Positions 36,094-43,754 of a stretch of 64,000 bases of DNA are shown here, piece by piece. The stretch comes from Modicisalibacter luteus DSM 23508 (GTDB taxonomy: Bacteria; Pseudomonadota; Gammaproteobacteria; Pseudomonadales; Halomonadaceae), in contig NZ_KB899999.1 in the NCBI RefSeq assembly GCF_000378505.1, positions 1 to 64,000 on the forward strand, given 5' to 3'. How positions within the stretch are numbered: the stretch's first letter is position 1; every line of letters begins with the position of its first letter. The notes under the pieces are model-generated. The model did no database searches and was not told the DNA's origin. It saw only the letters and a list, made by a program, of their open reading frames with translations. A program made the translations under genes and the position numbers.

Positions 36094-37967
36094 AGCAAGG
36101 CTCCTATCCACAGCAACAGTAGGATCAATACGCAACCGGCTGCAATGCCGGTGTAATAGTGGTGGGTCTGACCACTCTGGGCCTGACGGGCCCAGTGGCC
36201 TCCCCGCTCGCTCAGTCGGGCCAGCGCCCCGGGCAGAGAATCTCCGATAAACTCACCGCGTGTCGCGTTGAACCGGGCCAACCAGGTCCCGACACGAGCC
36301 GTCGCCCGCAGGCCGGCATCGACCACCTCGTCGTCAATGCGCGCCAGCCCTCGGCTGCACGCCAACGCTGCGGAGGCAATGGCCTGGGTCGCCACGGGCA
36401 ATCCATACCACTGCGCAGCGAGCCGCTGCCACTGTGTCGTCGGCGGCACTCGCCGCTCGGGGCGCGTCAGCCAAAGTCCAGCAACTACCCCTGCAGCGAT
36501 AAAAGCCAGGGACACGAGATGCATCCACACATGACTGGAGGGAGCCCGCATCTCGAGCATGGCCATGAGCGGCTGATGCACGGCGGGGAACCATAGCAGC
36601 GACAGCAGGACGGTTCCCGCTACCAGGGCACGCAATGCCCAATCCTCGGGCCGGGACGGCCCCGGGCCCTTCGGTAACCCATGCCGATCCCCCCGCGGCG
36701 GACGCCCATAAGACAGACGCTGGAAACGCGTGGCATAAAATGCACTCAGCCCGCCGACCGGTATGATCAGCAGGGCCAGCCAGGTACCAACATCGCTTGC
36801 AGCGGCAATGATCTGCTCCTTGGCCCAGGCTGCGCCCAGTGGGTCGATGCCGGCCAGGGCCAGACTCGAGAGCAGGGCCATCACTGCCACGCCCGGCAGC
36901 AAACGCCCAAGTCGCATGCGTGCCAGGTCGAAGGTGCCGACCTGGCGCTCGGCCTCGCCCGCCGATAGGAATAGCCCGGCTTTCATGAAGGCATGGGCGA
37001 TGAAATACATCATCGCTGCACCGGGGTAGCCGGCGCCCACTGCGATCCACATCAGCCCATACTGGGCCGAGGTCGAGGCGGCCAGCAGTTTCTTGGCATG
37101 CCATTGGCACGCTGCGGCGATGCTGCCTGCGAAAGCCGTTACTAACCCGATGGCGATGGTGACGGGTGCGAACCAGGCCACCGCCGATAGGGTCGGCTCC
37201 AGGCGTACGAGCAGGTACAGGCCGGCACTCACCAGAGTCGCCGCATGGAGAAGAGCGGACACCGGCACCGGCCCCGACATCGCTGCAAACAGCCAGGCAG
37301 AGAACGGTAGCTGGGCGGACTTGGCCGCCGCTGCCAGCAGTATTCCGGCCACTGCGACGTGCTTCAGGCCACCTTGTAGCTGGGCCAGATCGTCATAACC
37401 GAAGCCGCCACTACCGGCAAACACTGCGCCAGCAGCGATGTACAGGCCGAGGTCACCGAAGCGTGTCACCAGAAAGGCCGTGGTCGCATCCCGTGGCACG
37501 TGAGGTTCGCCCCAACGATGCGAGATCAGCGCCCAGGAACACGCCCCGATCAGCTCCCAGGCGATCAGCAAGGTCAGCAGGTCATTGGCAAGGACCAGCA
37601 GTTCCATGGCCCCGACAAAAGCCACCAGCATCGCTAGTAGCCTCGCCCCGCTGCCCACCCTCACCGAGTCGCCGTGGCGCGTCAGATCGTGATAACTGGC
37701 ATAGATGACGATGGGCAAGGCAACCAGTGGCACCAGTACCGCAGCAACGCGACCGGCCGGCGACATCGCCAGGCCGAGCGTCATAGCCTCGCTCCATACA
37801 TAGTGACTCGACACACCGAGAGCCTCTGCCAGGCCAACCATGACCAGCACCATCATTAGCCCCGATACAGCCAGCAATACCAGCCCGGCCCGGCCGAGTC
37901 GCCGGCCAAGCAGGTACACCACGGCCGCCAGCAGCAGCGGAACGAGAGATACAGCCCACAACGTCAT
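36090..37967 (-). CDS. NuoL-like antiporter subunit of a complex-I-like membrane complex
   Basis: 625 residues, the usual NuoL length. Conserved channel residues include Glu in WELIGACSWALI (TM5), Lys in AAKSAQLPFSAWL (TM7), His in LLHAATLVSAG (TM8) and Lys in AWAKEQIIAAA (TM12). The C-terminal region (about 510-625) provides an amphipathic stretch and a last transmembrane helix like the lateral arm helix HL, which implies assembly with M and N rather than action alone. The ATG overlaps the nuoK-like stop. Confidence 0.92.
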   Translation of the reverse strand: MTLWAVSLVPLLLAAVVYLLGRRLGRAGLVLLAVSGLMMVLVMVGLAEALGVSSHYVWSEAMTLGLAMSPAGRVAAVLVPLVALPIVIYASYHDLTRHGDSVRVGSGARLLAMLVAFVGAMELLVLANDLLTLLIAWELIGACSWALISHRWGEPHVPRDATTAFLVTRFGDLGLYIAAGAVFAGSGGFGYDDLAQLQGGLKHVAVAGILLAAAAKSAQLPFSAWLFAAMSGPVPVSALLHAATLVSAGLYLLVRLEPTLSAVAWFAPVTIAIGLVTAFAGSIAAACQWHAKKLLAASTSAQYGLMWIAVGAGYPGAAMMYFIAHAFMKAGLFLSAGEAERQVGTFDLARMRLGRLLPGVAVMALLSSLALAGIDPLGAAWAKEQIIAAASDVGTWLALLIIPVGGLSAFYATRFQRLSYGRPPRGDRHGLPKGPGPSRPEDWALRALVAGTVLLSLLWFPAVHQPLMAMLEMRAPSSHVWMHLVSLAFIAAGVVAGLWLTRPERRVPPTTQWQRLAAQWYGLPVATQAIASAALACSRGLARIDDEVVDAGLRATARVGTWLARFNATRGEFIGDSLPGALARLSERGGHWARQAQSGQTHHYYTGIAAGCVLILLLLWIGALL

Positions 37968-38269
37968 TGCTTGAGCTCACTCAGTGCTTCCGTGGTATCG
38001 GCCTGCTTGCCGCGGAACACGGCTACCACCAGGGCAAAGCCCATCGCCATCTCGATAGCCATGACCGCCATGACAATGATCGTCAACAGTTGGCCCTGCG
38101 GCGCGCCGGCGCCGCTATAAGCCCAGAAGGCCACTGCGGCGAGCATGGCGCCATTGAGCATCAGTTCGAGCCCCATCATCAGCATGACGAAGGATTGCTG
38201 CGATAGCGCGCCGTACAGGCCAATGCCGATCAGTGCGGCGGCGAGTAACAATAGCGTGACCAGTGACAT
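37964..38269 (-). CDS. NuoK-like subunit of a complex-I-like membrane complex
   Basis: 101 residues, three transmembrane helices. The two buried glutamates essential for coupling in NuoK are kept, in GLELMLNGAML and AIEMAMGFALVV. The ATG at 38269 has an AGGAGG site; 59 further in-frame upstream codons are not family sequence. The stop overlaps the nuoL-like start (ATGA). Confidence 0.92.
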   Translation of the reverse strand: MSLVTLLLLAAALIGIGLYGALSQQSFVMLMMGLELMLNGAMLAAVAFWAYSGAGAPQGQLLTIIVMAVMAIEMAMGFALVVAVFRGKQADTTEALSELKQ

Positions 38270-38294
38270 TCCAGCCTCCTTGCTGGCAGCACGT

Positions 38295-38918
38295 TCAGTG
38301 ATGATGGTGGTGGTGCTCGTGCCCACCCTCTGACTCGCCCTTCTCGGGCTGGCCGGCTGGGTCACCTCCGGGCTCCAGCCCTGGTGGTACCGAGCCCTCC
38401 TCGGCCGCGCCGTAACGACCACGATGGCTGGAGAGCACGACCACACCGATCATGGTGGCAAGCAGCACGATTCCCGCTGACTCGAAGATCAACATCGAGT
38501 CGCCAAGCATTTCATGACCCAGCGAGCGCACCGGATCGAGGCCGGCCGGCAGCGGGTCCGCAGGAAAACTCGAGAATAGCGCCATCGCGGCGAGAATGAA
38601 GAAAGCCACGGCTCCGGCGATGATCGACAGGCGATGCTGATGCACCATCATCATTGGGTTGAGCCCCGCCGGGTTCATCATGAACATGACCATGAATAGC
38701 GCCATGACCATCATTTCCACGGCCATCATGAAAAACATCGCCACGCCCAGGTATTCCGCAGCCAACAGCATCATGATCGCGCCGACGGCAATGAACGATA
38801 CCAGCAGAAAGAACGAGGCGCGCACCATAGAATCGGTGCGGAACACCCGCCACCCGGCCACGACCGCCAGCACCGCGAGCAGCAGGAAGGCGATATCCAC
38901 GAAAATCGAATGTTCCAT
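38295..38918 (-). CDS. NuoJ-like subunit, Met-rich helix and polyhistidine tail
   Basis: 207 residues with five hydrophobic segments like NuoJ; LLAAEYLGVAMFF corresponds to the conserved TM3 with its pi-bulge. Two oddities are visible. TM3 and the following loop are extremely Met-rich (FFMMAVEMMVMALFMVMFMM and NPMMMVHQH). The soluble C-terminus ends in Gly/Glu/Pro-rich sequence and HEHHHHHH. Both could bind soft or transition metals, though this is inference. The ATG at 38918 follows AAGGAGA and lies 11 nt after the nuoH-like stop. Confidence 0.88.
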   Translation of the reverse strand: MEHSIFVDIAFLLLAVLAVVAGWRVFRTDSMVRASFFLLVSFIAVGAIMMLLAAEYLGVAMFFMMAVEMMVMALFMVMFMMNPAGLNPMMMVHQHRLSIIAGAVAFFILAAMALFSSFPADPLPAGLDPVRSLGHEMLGDSMLIFESAGIVLLATMIGVVVLSSHRGRYGAAEEGSVPPGLEPGGDPAGQPEKGESEGGHEHHHHHH

Positions 38919-38929
38919 GCTCGTCTCCT

Positions 38930-39853
38930 TCATGCCCATAGGGCCAGTACCCCGGCCCAGACCAGATCGACGAACGACAGCGGTAGCAGCACTATCCACA
39001 TCAGCGTGACGCAGCGCTCCGGCGCCACCCGGGGCAGCCATTGTCCCAGCCACAGCAGCAGCGCCAGCACGAACAGCGTCTTGAGTAACACCCAGACCGG
39101 CCCGGGCAGCCACGGCCCCAGCCAGCCACCAAGGAACGCCGTGGCGGCAATCCCGCTGAACGCTACCAGCATGACGGCGCGGGCACACTCCCAGACCAGT
39201 CGCGACGGCCCCGACACCTCAGCAGCGGTGCCCCCAGCCAGGTCCGTCGAATCGGCCAGATTGAGCGGTCCCCAAAAGGTCAGGCCCAAGCCCACGACCA
39301 GAAACAGCGGCAGGCCCAGTGGCTGGCGCACCACGTTCCATAGCGACTCCTGCGATGCAACGACCTGAGTCAACTGCAGCGACTCGGCAGGCAGGGCGGC
39401 ACCGATCAGTACAAACATGCTGATCAGAATGTAGGACAGGCCCAGCGCCACGTAGCGATAAGCCCCGATCAAGGGCAGCACGGCATTGGCCGACCAGCCA
39501 TGCAGGAAGATGACCACCGTGGCTAGCGCTTCTACGCTGCCCCACAACACCACGCTGGTAACCAGATCGGTCGCAATCAGCGTTGGCGACCAGGGCACCA
39601 GCGCCAGGCCAACCGCCGCCAGAGCCAGATAGAGCGCCGGCGCCAGTCTCCAAGCCTGCCAATCGGGTGCCTCGGTGGCGTTGGCATGTTGCGTCAATAG
39701 CCAGGCGGCCCGCGACAGCGGGCCCAGCCAGACGTCGCTCGCCAGTGCGCCTCTCGGAGCCGTCGCCACGAGACGGTCCATCACGGCGACCACATACGGA
39801 CCCAGTGCCAGCACAACCAGTACCATGAGCAGCGAAGCAAGCGATTCGATCAT
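38930..39853 (-). CDS. Degenerate NuoH-like subunit of a complex-I-like membrane complex
   Basis: 307 residues, eight predicted helices, homologous to NuoH/HycD. GWSANAVLPLIGAYRYVALGLSYILI and GGWLGP fix the family. The quinone-site loop, normally ETNRxPFDLPEAEAELVxG, is replaced by DSTDLAGGTAAEVSG, and the Arg-rich first loop of NuoH is mostly lost. It probably joins the soluble fusion protein to the membrane arm but may not bind quinone. The ATG overlaps the stop of the B-D fusion (ATGA). Confidence 0.85.
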   Translation of the reverse strand: MIESLASLLMVLVVLALGPYVVAVMDRLVATAPRGALASDVWLGPLSRAAWLLTQHANATEAPDWQAWRLAPALYLALAAVGLALVPWSPTLIATDLVTSVVLWGSVEALATVVIFLHGWSANAVLPLIGAYRYVALGLSYILISMFVLIGAALPAESLQLTQVVASQESLWNVVRQPLGLPLFLVVGLGLTFWGPLNLADSTDLAGGTAAEVSGPSRLVWECARAVMLVAFSGIAATAFLGGWLGPWLPGPVWVLLKTLFVLALLLWLGQWLPRVAPERCVTLMWIVLLPLSFVDLVWAGVLALWA

Positions 39854-41112
39854 ATGTTCGCCCTTCCCGAGGTTTCAGCCACCTCGCGACTATCCAGGCT
39901 GGCTATCAAGGTCATGGCTTCGTCCCACTCCAGCCCGGGCAGCAACTGGTCGAGAAGGGCACTAGCATCCTGAGGGGGCTTAGCGGACCACGGGCCACGG
40001 GGCGTCTCGACAGCCTCGGTATTGGCAGTATGCAGCCCATCGGGTTCAGCCTGCCGGGCCAGCTGCAGTGACTGATCGATTTCCGCCAGCCGCTGCTCCC
40101 AGCGTGCACGCACCGTGCCGTCAGTACGGCATTGCGGCCTGAAGCCCAGCCGCTGGTAGCTGGCATCGTCCATGCGCAAGTCCGCGTCCAGGCCAGCGGC
40201 ACGCGCCGCAGGCCCACCTAGACGAGCAGCCATCTCGGTGTCGAGCTGCCCGCCATCCATCGCTGCCAAGTGAAAGATACCGCTACGCACCAGCTGACGG
40301 CGCAATCCGTCGAGCCGAGATGCCGTCGATAGCTGCCGGGCCAGGCTCAGGGCATGGCGGGCTATCCGCTCGAGCCCCGCCAGGTGCAGTCCACGATAAA
40401 GCTGCACCAGATGGTATCTGGCACGTGCCAGCTCGAGCTCGGCGATCGGCACGGGGCGCTCCCGCGCGGCATAAAAGACCGGGGCGAGCCTCTGCGGCAA
40501 AGCGCCATGCCGGGTTTCCCATGACTGAATCACGTCTCCCTGCAGGGTAATCTCTGCGCAGAGCCCGCTGGGCAGGGCGGGATAGAACGGTCCGAGCCGG
40601 AAGGTCAGAGAATCCAGTGTCAGCCCGTCGCGCAGATCATCCTGCATGTTCATTGCCATGGGCCGGCCATAGGGGGTACCTCCCATCATGCCCTCACCGC
40701 CATGGCCGTCATCGCCCAGCCCTTCCCAGGGGTTGGGTGGCTCATCCGGCAGCAGTCGTGAGGCGCTATCGCGCTGCCCCAGCATCAGCTCACGATGGGT
40801 CCGGATCAGCGTATCAACTAGCCGGTCAGCCTCATCGACATGAATCGGTGCGTTCAGCGCTATCAGGGGCGCTCCGCGAAACCACACAACGGCAAACGGC
40901 GATGGCAGTTGATCATGTACATGCTTCAGGCCGTCACGAAGGGTTGCCGGGATCTCACCGACTACCAGTAGGACACTGGCATGTCGGGGCGAGTCGACCA
41001 GTTCGATTTGCGTCGACAGGACGAGCGTCGCCAGCAACGCTTCGTCGTGCTCTCCCCAGACGGGATACACCGGCACACACGAGCGCGCCGCCAGTTGCCG
41101 CAGCCAGCTCAC
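39850..41112 (-). CDS. Fused, cysteine-less NuoB/NuoD-like (group 4 hydrogenase-like) protein
   Basis: 420 residues, not membrane-spanning. Residues 1-90 resemble NuoB/EchC: IELVDSPRHASVLLVVGEI, then HVHDQLPSPFAVV, align with the VGSPRHADVLLVTG and VYEQ-P-PK-VV motifs. The CxGCDIE segment is replaced by GEHDEAL and no N2-type cysteines remain. Residues 165-355 resemble NuoD/group 4 large subunits: LTFRLGPFYPALP, GGPAARAAGLDADLR, then DGTVRARWEQRLAEIDQSL. No CxxC pair for NiFe exists. A Gly/Met/His insert (131-156) links the halves. The GTG start overlaps the nuoA-like stop; the frame runs 212 codons upstream spuriously. Probably structural rather than redox-active. Confidence 0.75.
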   Translation of the reverse strand: MSWLRQLAARSCVPVYPVWGEHDEALLATLVLSTQIELVDSPRHASVLLVVGEIPATLRDGLKHVHDQLPSPFAVVWFRGAPLIALNAPIHVDEADRLVDTLIRTHRELMLGQRDSASRLLPDEPPNPWEGLGDDGHGGEGMMGGTPYGRPMAMNMQDDLRDGLTLDSLTFRLGPFYPALPSGLCAEITLQGDVIQSWETRHGALPQRLAPVFYAARERPVPIAELELARARYHLVQLYRGLHLAGLERIARHALSLARQLSTASRLDGLRRQLVRSGIFHLAAMDGGQLDTEMAARLGGPAARAAGLDADLRMDDASYQRLGFRPQCRTDGTVRARWEQRLAEIDQSLQLARQAEPDGLHTANTEAVETPRGPWSAKPPQDASALLDQLLPGLEWDEAMTLIASLDSREVAETSGRANI

Positions 41113-41456
41113 TGCCACCGGAACACTCCTTCTCGCCAGGCATAGACAATGCCCACCGACAGGATGGCCAGAAACATGCCCATTTCCATCACGGCCATCA
41201 TGCCCTTTTCGACGAAGACAACCGCCCATGGATACATGAACATCATCTCCATCTCGAAAGCGATGAGCAGCAGGGTCATCGGATAGTAACGAATGTGATA
41301 GCGGTTCCAGGCATGGGTATCGGGAGTTCCGCCGCCCAGGAACGGAATGCGTTGGGAGTAGGAGGGCTGCGGCTGATGGCGCAAGGGCCACGCTTGAATG
41401 AATAGCCCGGCAGACAGTGTCAGCGCCAGGATGATTACGAGCGTCAGCAGTTCCAT
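41109..41456 (-). CDS. NuoA-like subunit of a complex-I-like membrane complex
   Basis: 115 residues, three helices. NRYHIRYYPMTLLLIAFEME followed by MMFMYPWAVV matches the NuoA core, including the two buried acidic residues. The conserved Y-E-C/S-G loop of NuoA is changed to FLGGGTP. TM3 is Met-rich. The start codon has only a weak ribosome site. It is the first complex gene, 78 nt downstream of the copper-storage gene and just past a hairpin. Confidence 0.87.
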   Translation of the reverse strand: MELLTLVIILALTLSAGLFIQAWPLRHQPQPSYSQRIPFLGGGTPDTHAWNRYHIRYYPMTLLLIAFEMEMMFMYPWAVVFVEKGMMAVMEMGMFLAILSVGIVYAWREGVFRWQ

Positions 41457-41479
41457 CGTGCGTCTCGTGTGCTAACTCG

Positions 41480-41516
41480 ACAAAGAAAGGCCGGCAGGAA
41501 GAATGACCTGCCGGCC
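41480..41516 (-). terminator. Terminator or attenuator between csp and the complex-I-like operon
   Basis: On the minus strand a 10-bp stem, GGCCGGCAGG / CCTGCCGGCC, with an 8-nt loop is followed by TTTCTTTGT. Only about 30 nt separate its end from the nuoA-like ATG, too little for a separate promoter of normal form. It therefore probably lets part of the transcription from the csp promoter through. Confidence 0.75.
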
Positions 41517-41534
41517 GCCGGCCTGCCGATGCTA

Positions 41535-41861
41535 TCAGGCCATGGCCTGGCACTCTTCGGCACACCGCATGCAAGCTTTCGCGCACTGCTGGCAGTGATC
41601 CATCTCGTGCTTGGCGCACTCTTCGCCGCACTTGCGACAGATATCCGCACACAGCCGGCAGATTTCCTTCATGTACTCGCTGTCCTGGGCCATGAACGAG
41701 GCCGCCAGCCGGCAGATTTGGGCACACTGCATGTCGAGCCGAATGCACTCGGCCATCATCTTGACGTCATCTTCCTGCAGGCAGGACACCGCACAGTAAT
41801 CGCAGTAGGTCGCGCATTCATTACAGGCATCGATACATGACTTCAACTTCTCGAGATCCAT
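41535..41861 (-). CDS. Four-helix-bundle copper storage protein (Csp-like, DUF326)
   Basis: 108 residues with 17 or so cysteines in CxxxC and CxxC patterns (CIDACNECATYCDYC, CADICRKCGEECAKH, CQQCAKACMRCAEECQ), the layout of Csp3-type proteins whose Cys-lined bundle stores many Cu(I) ions. No signal peptide, so cytosolic. The ATG has an AGGAG site; a promoter is predicted 70-100 bp upstream. It sits between the copper-resistance cluster and the complex-I-like operon. Confidence 0.92.
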   Translation of the reverse strand: MDLEKLKSCIDACNECATYCDYCAVSCLQEDDVKMMAECIRLDMQCAQICRLAASFMAQDSEYMKEICRLCADICRKCGEECAKHEMDHCQQCAKACMRCAEECQAMA

Positions 41862-41930
41862 CTCGTTCTCCTGTTTGTGTTACTACAAATTCGCGTATGG
41901 CCACGCGCCATTGCGTCGCGACCAACGCCC

Positions 41931-41959
41931 TATAAAGGTGTAGTCACGATGCCCGGCAA
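41931..41959 (-). promoter_or_regulatory. Predicted sigma-70 promoter for csp and possibly the complex-I-like operon
   Basis: On the minus strand TTGCCG and TTTATA are spaced by 17 bp, giving a start near 41925 and a leader of about 64 nt. No clear CueR or CopR box was seen beside it. Confidence 0.5.
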
Positions 41960-42054
41960 GAGCAAGCTGTGACCTATATGGGCATGACGAAACGAAGAGG
42001 ACAGCCGGCTGGCCATCCTCTTCGAGAGCTAAGTTAAGCAACCCAGAACGTGGC

Positions 42055-43305
42055 TTACTGAGAAGCGACTTCGCCCAGGGCCTGATTCTGGTTGGACACT
42101 TCTGTGTAATTGCTTGCGTTGTACTCAGACTGCTTTATTTCTTCCACGCTCTGGTTGGTTTGCCATACCAGCCGATCGTTGTTCATCTGCAGCTCGTTCA
42201 GAGGGACAAGGAGTTCTTCCTGACCGGCGCCGAGCACACCGCCACGAGTAACCACTACACCGACCTGATTACTATTGTTGGCAGTAACCACATGATCGAC
42301 TTCGCCAAGCTCATTGCCCGACGTGTCAAAAACGCGCTGCCCTTCGATATCCGTCACCATCAGGCTATAAAGGGCGTTCTGCTGGGACCCTGAGTTCTGT
42401 TGTTGCTGTTGCTCGCCTTCGACCACTTGAACATCGGCATTGTTGGCCTCTTCTACCGTCACCTCAGGTTCGGCCCCGGCAACATTTACATTGGGATCGG
42501 ACGACTCGACCTGTACCTGAGCCTGGCCACTATCGTCGCGTACCGCGACATTGGCCTGCTCATCCCCGTCCACGGCGACACGCGGCTTGGACGGTTGTAC
42601 CGCGACTTCGGGCTCGGGCTGGTTAACAGACACATCAGGCTTGCCCTGGTTGACCGTAACTTCAGGCTTCTGCTGAATTACCTCGACTTCGGGCTTATTC
42701 GTGTCGACCTGAACATTCGGGTCACGCATGACTACCTTGACTTCAGGATCAGGGACAGTGACCTCTACCGTAGGCTTGGGCTGTGTGACGATAACCTTGG
42801 GCTTCTGCTGGTCGACTGTCACTTGCGGATCCGCAGGATCCACTTTCACCTTCGGCGCCTTCTGGTCTACCGCCACTTCCGGCTCGGCGGGATCGACCTG
42901 CACCTCGGGCGGATCGGTGTCGACGACGACCTTGGGCTGCTGGGATTGGACGACGACTTCTTCCGGTGCATCTACGTTCTGGCCCCGTTCAGTAATGGCG
43001 ACCAAAAGAGGCTGGAATTCCTGAAGGTTGAGCGCCTGGTCATTATTGCGATCATACTCGCTCATTACCTGTTCGCGGTTCTGCTGCATGTTGGCTTCGT
43101 TAAGGCGCTGCTGAACCTCATCCCATTGCAGCGACTGATCCCCGTTCTGGTCCAGCTGGTTGAATTCGGCACTCACCCTTTGTTCAACCTGACCACTTGC
43201 CTGTTGAGCAAAAGCAGGCGACATTGCCAGCGAGACACCAGCGGCACTCACTGCAGCGATCTGAAGGCCTAGCTTGTGCAGTTTCGGCTTCTGTTCCATG
43301 TGCAT
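42055..43305 (-). CDS. Exported EF-hand / nonapeptide-repeat / PRC-barrel protein
   Basis: 416 residues. A signal peptide (about 1-33) is followed by two EF-hand-like calcium loops (DQNGDQSLQWDE and DRNNDQALNLQE). From Pro124 on, at least 14 in-register copies of a nine-residue unit PxVxVxxxx (for example PEVQVDPAE, PKVKVDPAD) form a probable beta-solenoid or extended stalk, with looser copies to about 290. A Gln/Asn/Ser stretch leads to a PRC-barrel domain at about 310-375. An AGGAG site precedes the ATG. I know no characterised homologue; a calcium-responsive envelope or surface protein is plausible. Confidence 0.75.
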   Translation of the reverse strand: MHMEQKPKLHKLGLQIAAVSAAGVSLAMSPAFAQQASGQVEQRVSAEFNQLDQNGDQSLQWDEVQQRLNEANMQQNREQVMSEYDRNNDQALNLQEFQPLLVAITERGQNVDAPEEVVVQSQQPKVVVDTDPPEVQVDPAEPEVAVDQKAPKVKVDPADPQVTVDQQKPKVIVTQPKPTVEVTVPDPEVKVVMRDPNVQVDTNKPEVEVIQQKPEVTVNQGKPDVSVNQPEPEVAVQPSKPRVAVDGDEQANVAVRDDSGQAQVQVESSDPNVNVAGAEPEVTVEEANNADVQVVEGEQQQQQNSGSQQNALYSLMVTDIEGQRVFDTSGNELGEVDHVVTANNSNQVGVVVTRGGVLGAGQEELLVPLNELQMNNDRLVWQTNQSVEEIKQSEYNASNYTEVSNQNQALGEVASQ

Positions 43306-43754
43306 ATAAATCTCCTTTTTTACGAATAGCGTCTTACAGTCCTCGCTTTTAGTGAGGGTCGCGAAGAGTTCATGGCTTCACCATCCTTAGAAACCATGTT
43401 TGCCCTTACAGTAAAAAGGCAATATGTTATTCAGAATTAAGAATTTAAAAGTTTGATTAAAAGAGCAAAAAACGAACCCAGCCATCCTCGTTTAATACCG
43501 GCCCGGAGCGAGTTCTCCAACAGCAATCCCGTTATTCAATTAACCGACTTTTAAAACCAAGGCTCTGTGCTGAGAGTAGTCTGCCCTACGAGGGTAATCA
43601 CGCGAGTTTTGTATATATACTCGTAAAAAGGTGTCTTAACGCATAATGAGGTAACTGACAGGTATCTTCAGCACGCCAAGTAATACTATGGACATCCTTC
43701 AATATGAATTCGAAGGGTTAGGCACCCTCACTGAAAGATGGCTCTTCAAGCAAC
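43306..43754. other. 449-bp AT-rich intergenic region
   Basis: Markedly more AT-rich than its surroundings, with long A/T runs at about 43425-43475 and TATATATA near 43611. No gene, repeat or terminator could be supported. It probably carries the promoter of the EF-hand/PRC gene and may mark an old insertion boundary. Confidence 0.5.

Noticed and set aside
33197-41456. Ordinary respiratory complex I (NADH:quinone oxidoreductase)
   Set aside because: NuoE, F, G, I and C are missing, and the B-D fusion has no cluster ligands; it cannot oxidise NADH as built.
33197-41456. Mrp Na+/H+ antiporter or DabAB/MpsAB-type inorganic carbon pump
   Set aside because: Mrp has its own small subunits MrpE, F and G and no NuoH, A or NuoD-like parts; DabA is absent. 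The A, H, J, K set points to complex I or group 4 hydrogenase ancestry.
41113-41748. A 632-residue version of the B-D fusion gene
   Set aside because: The extra N-terminal 212 codons overlap the real nuoA-like and csp genes in another frame and have no family sequence.
42160-43272. Long plus-strand frames opposite the EF-hand/PRC gene
   Set aside because: They are antisense shadows created by the repetitive PxVxV coding sequence.
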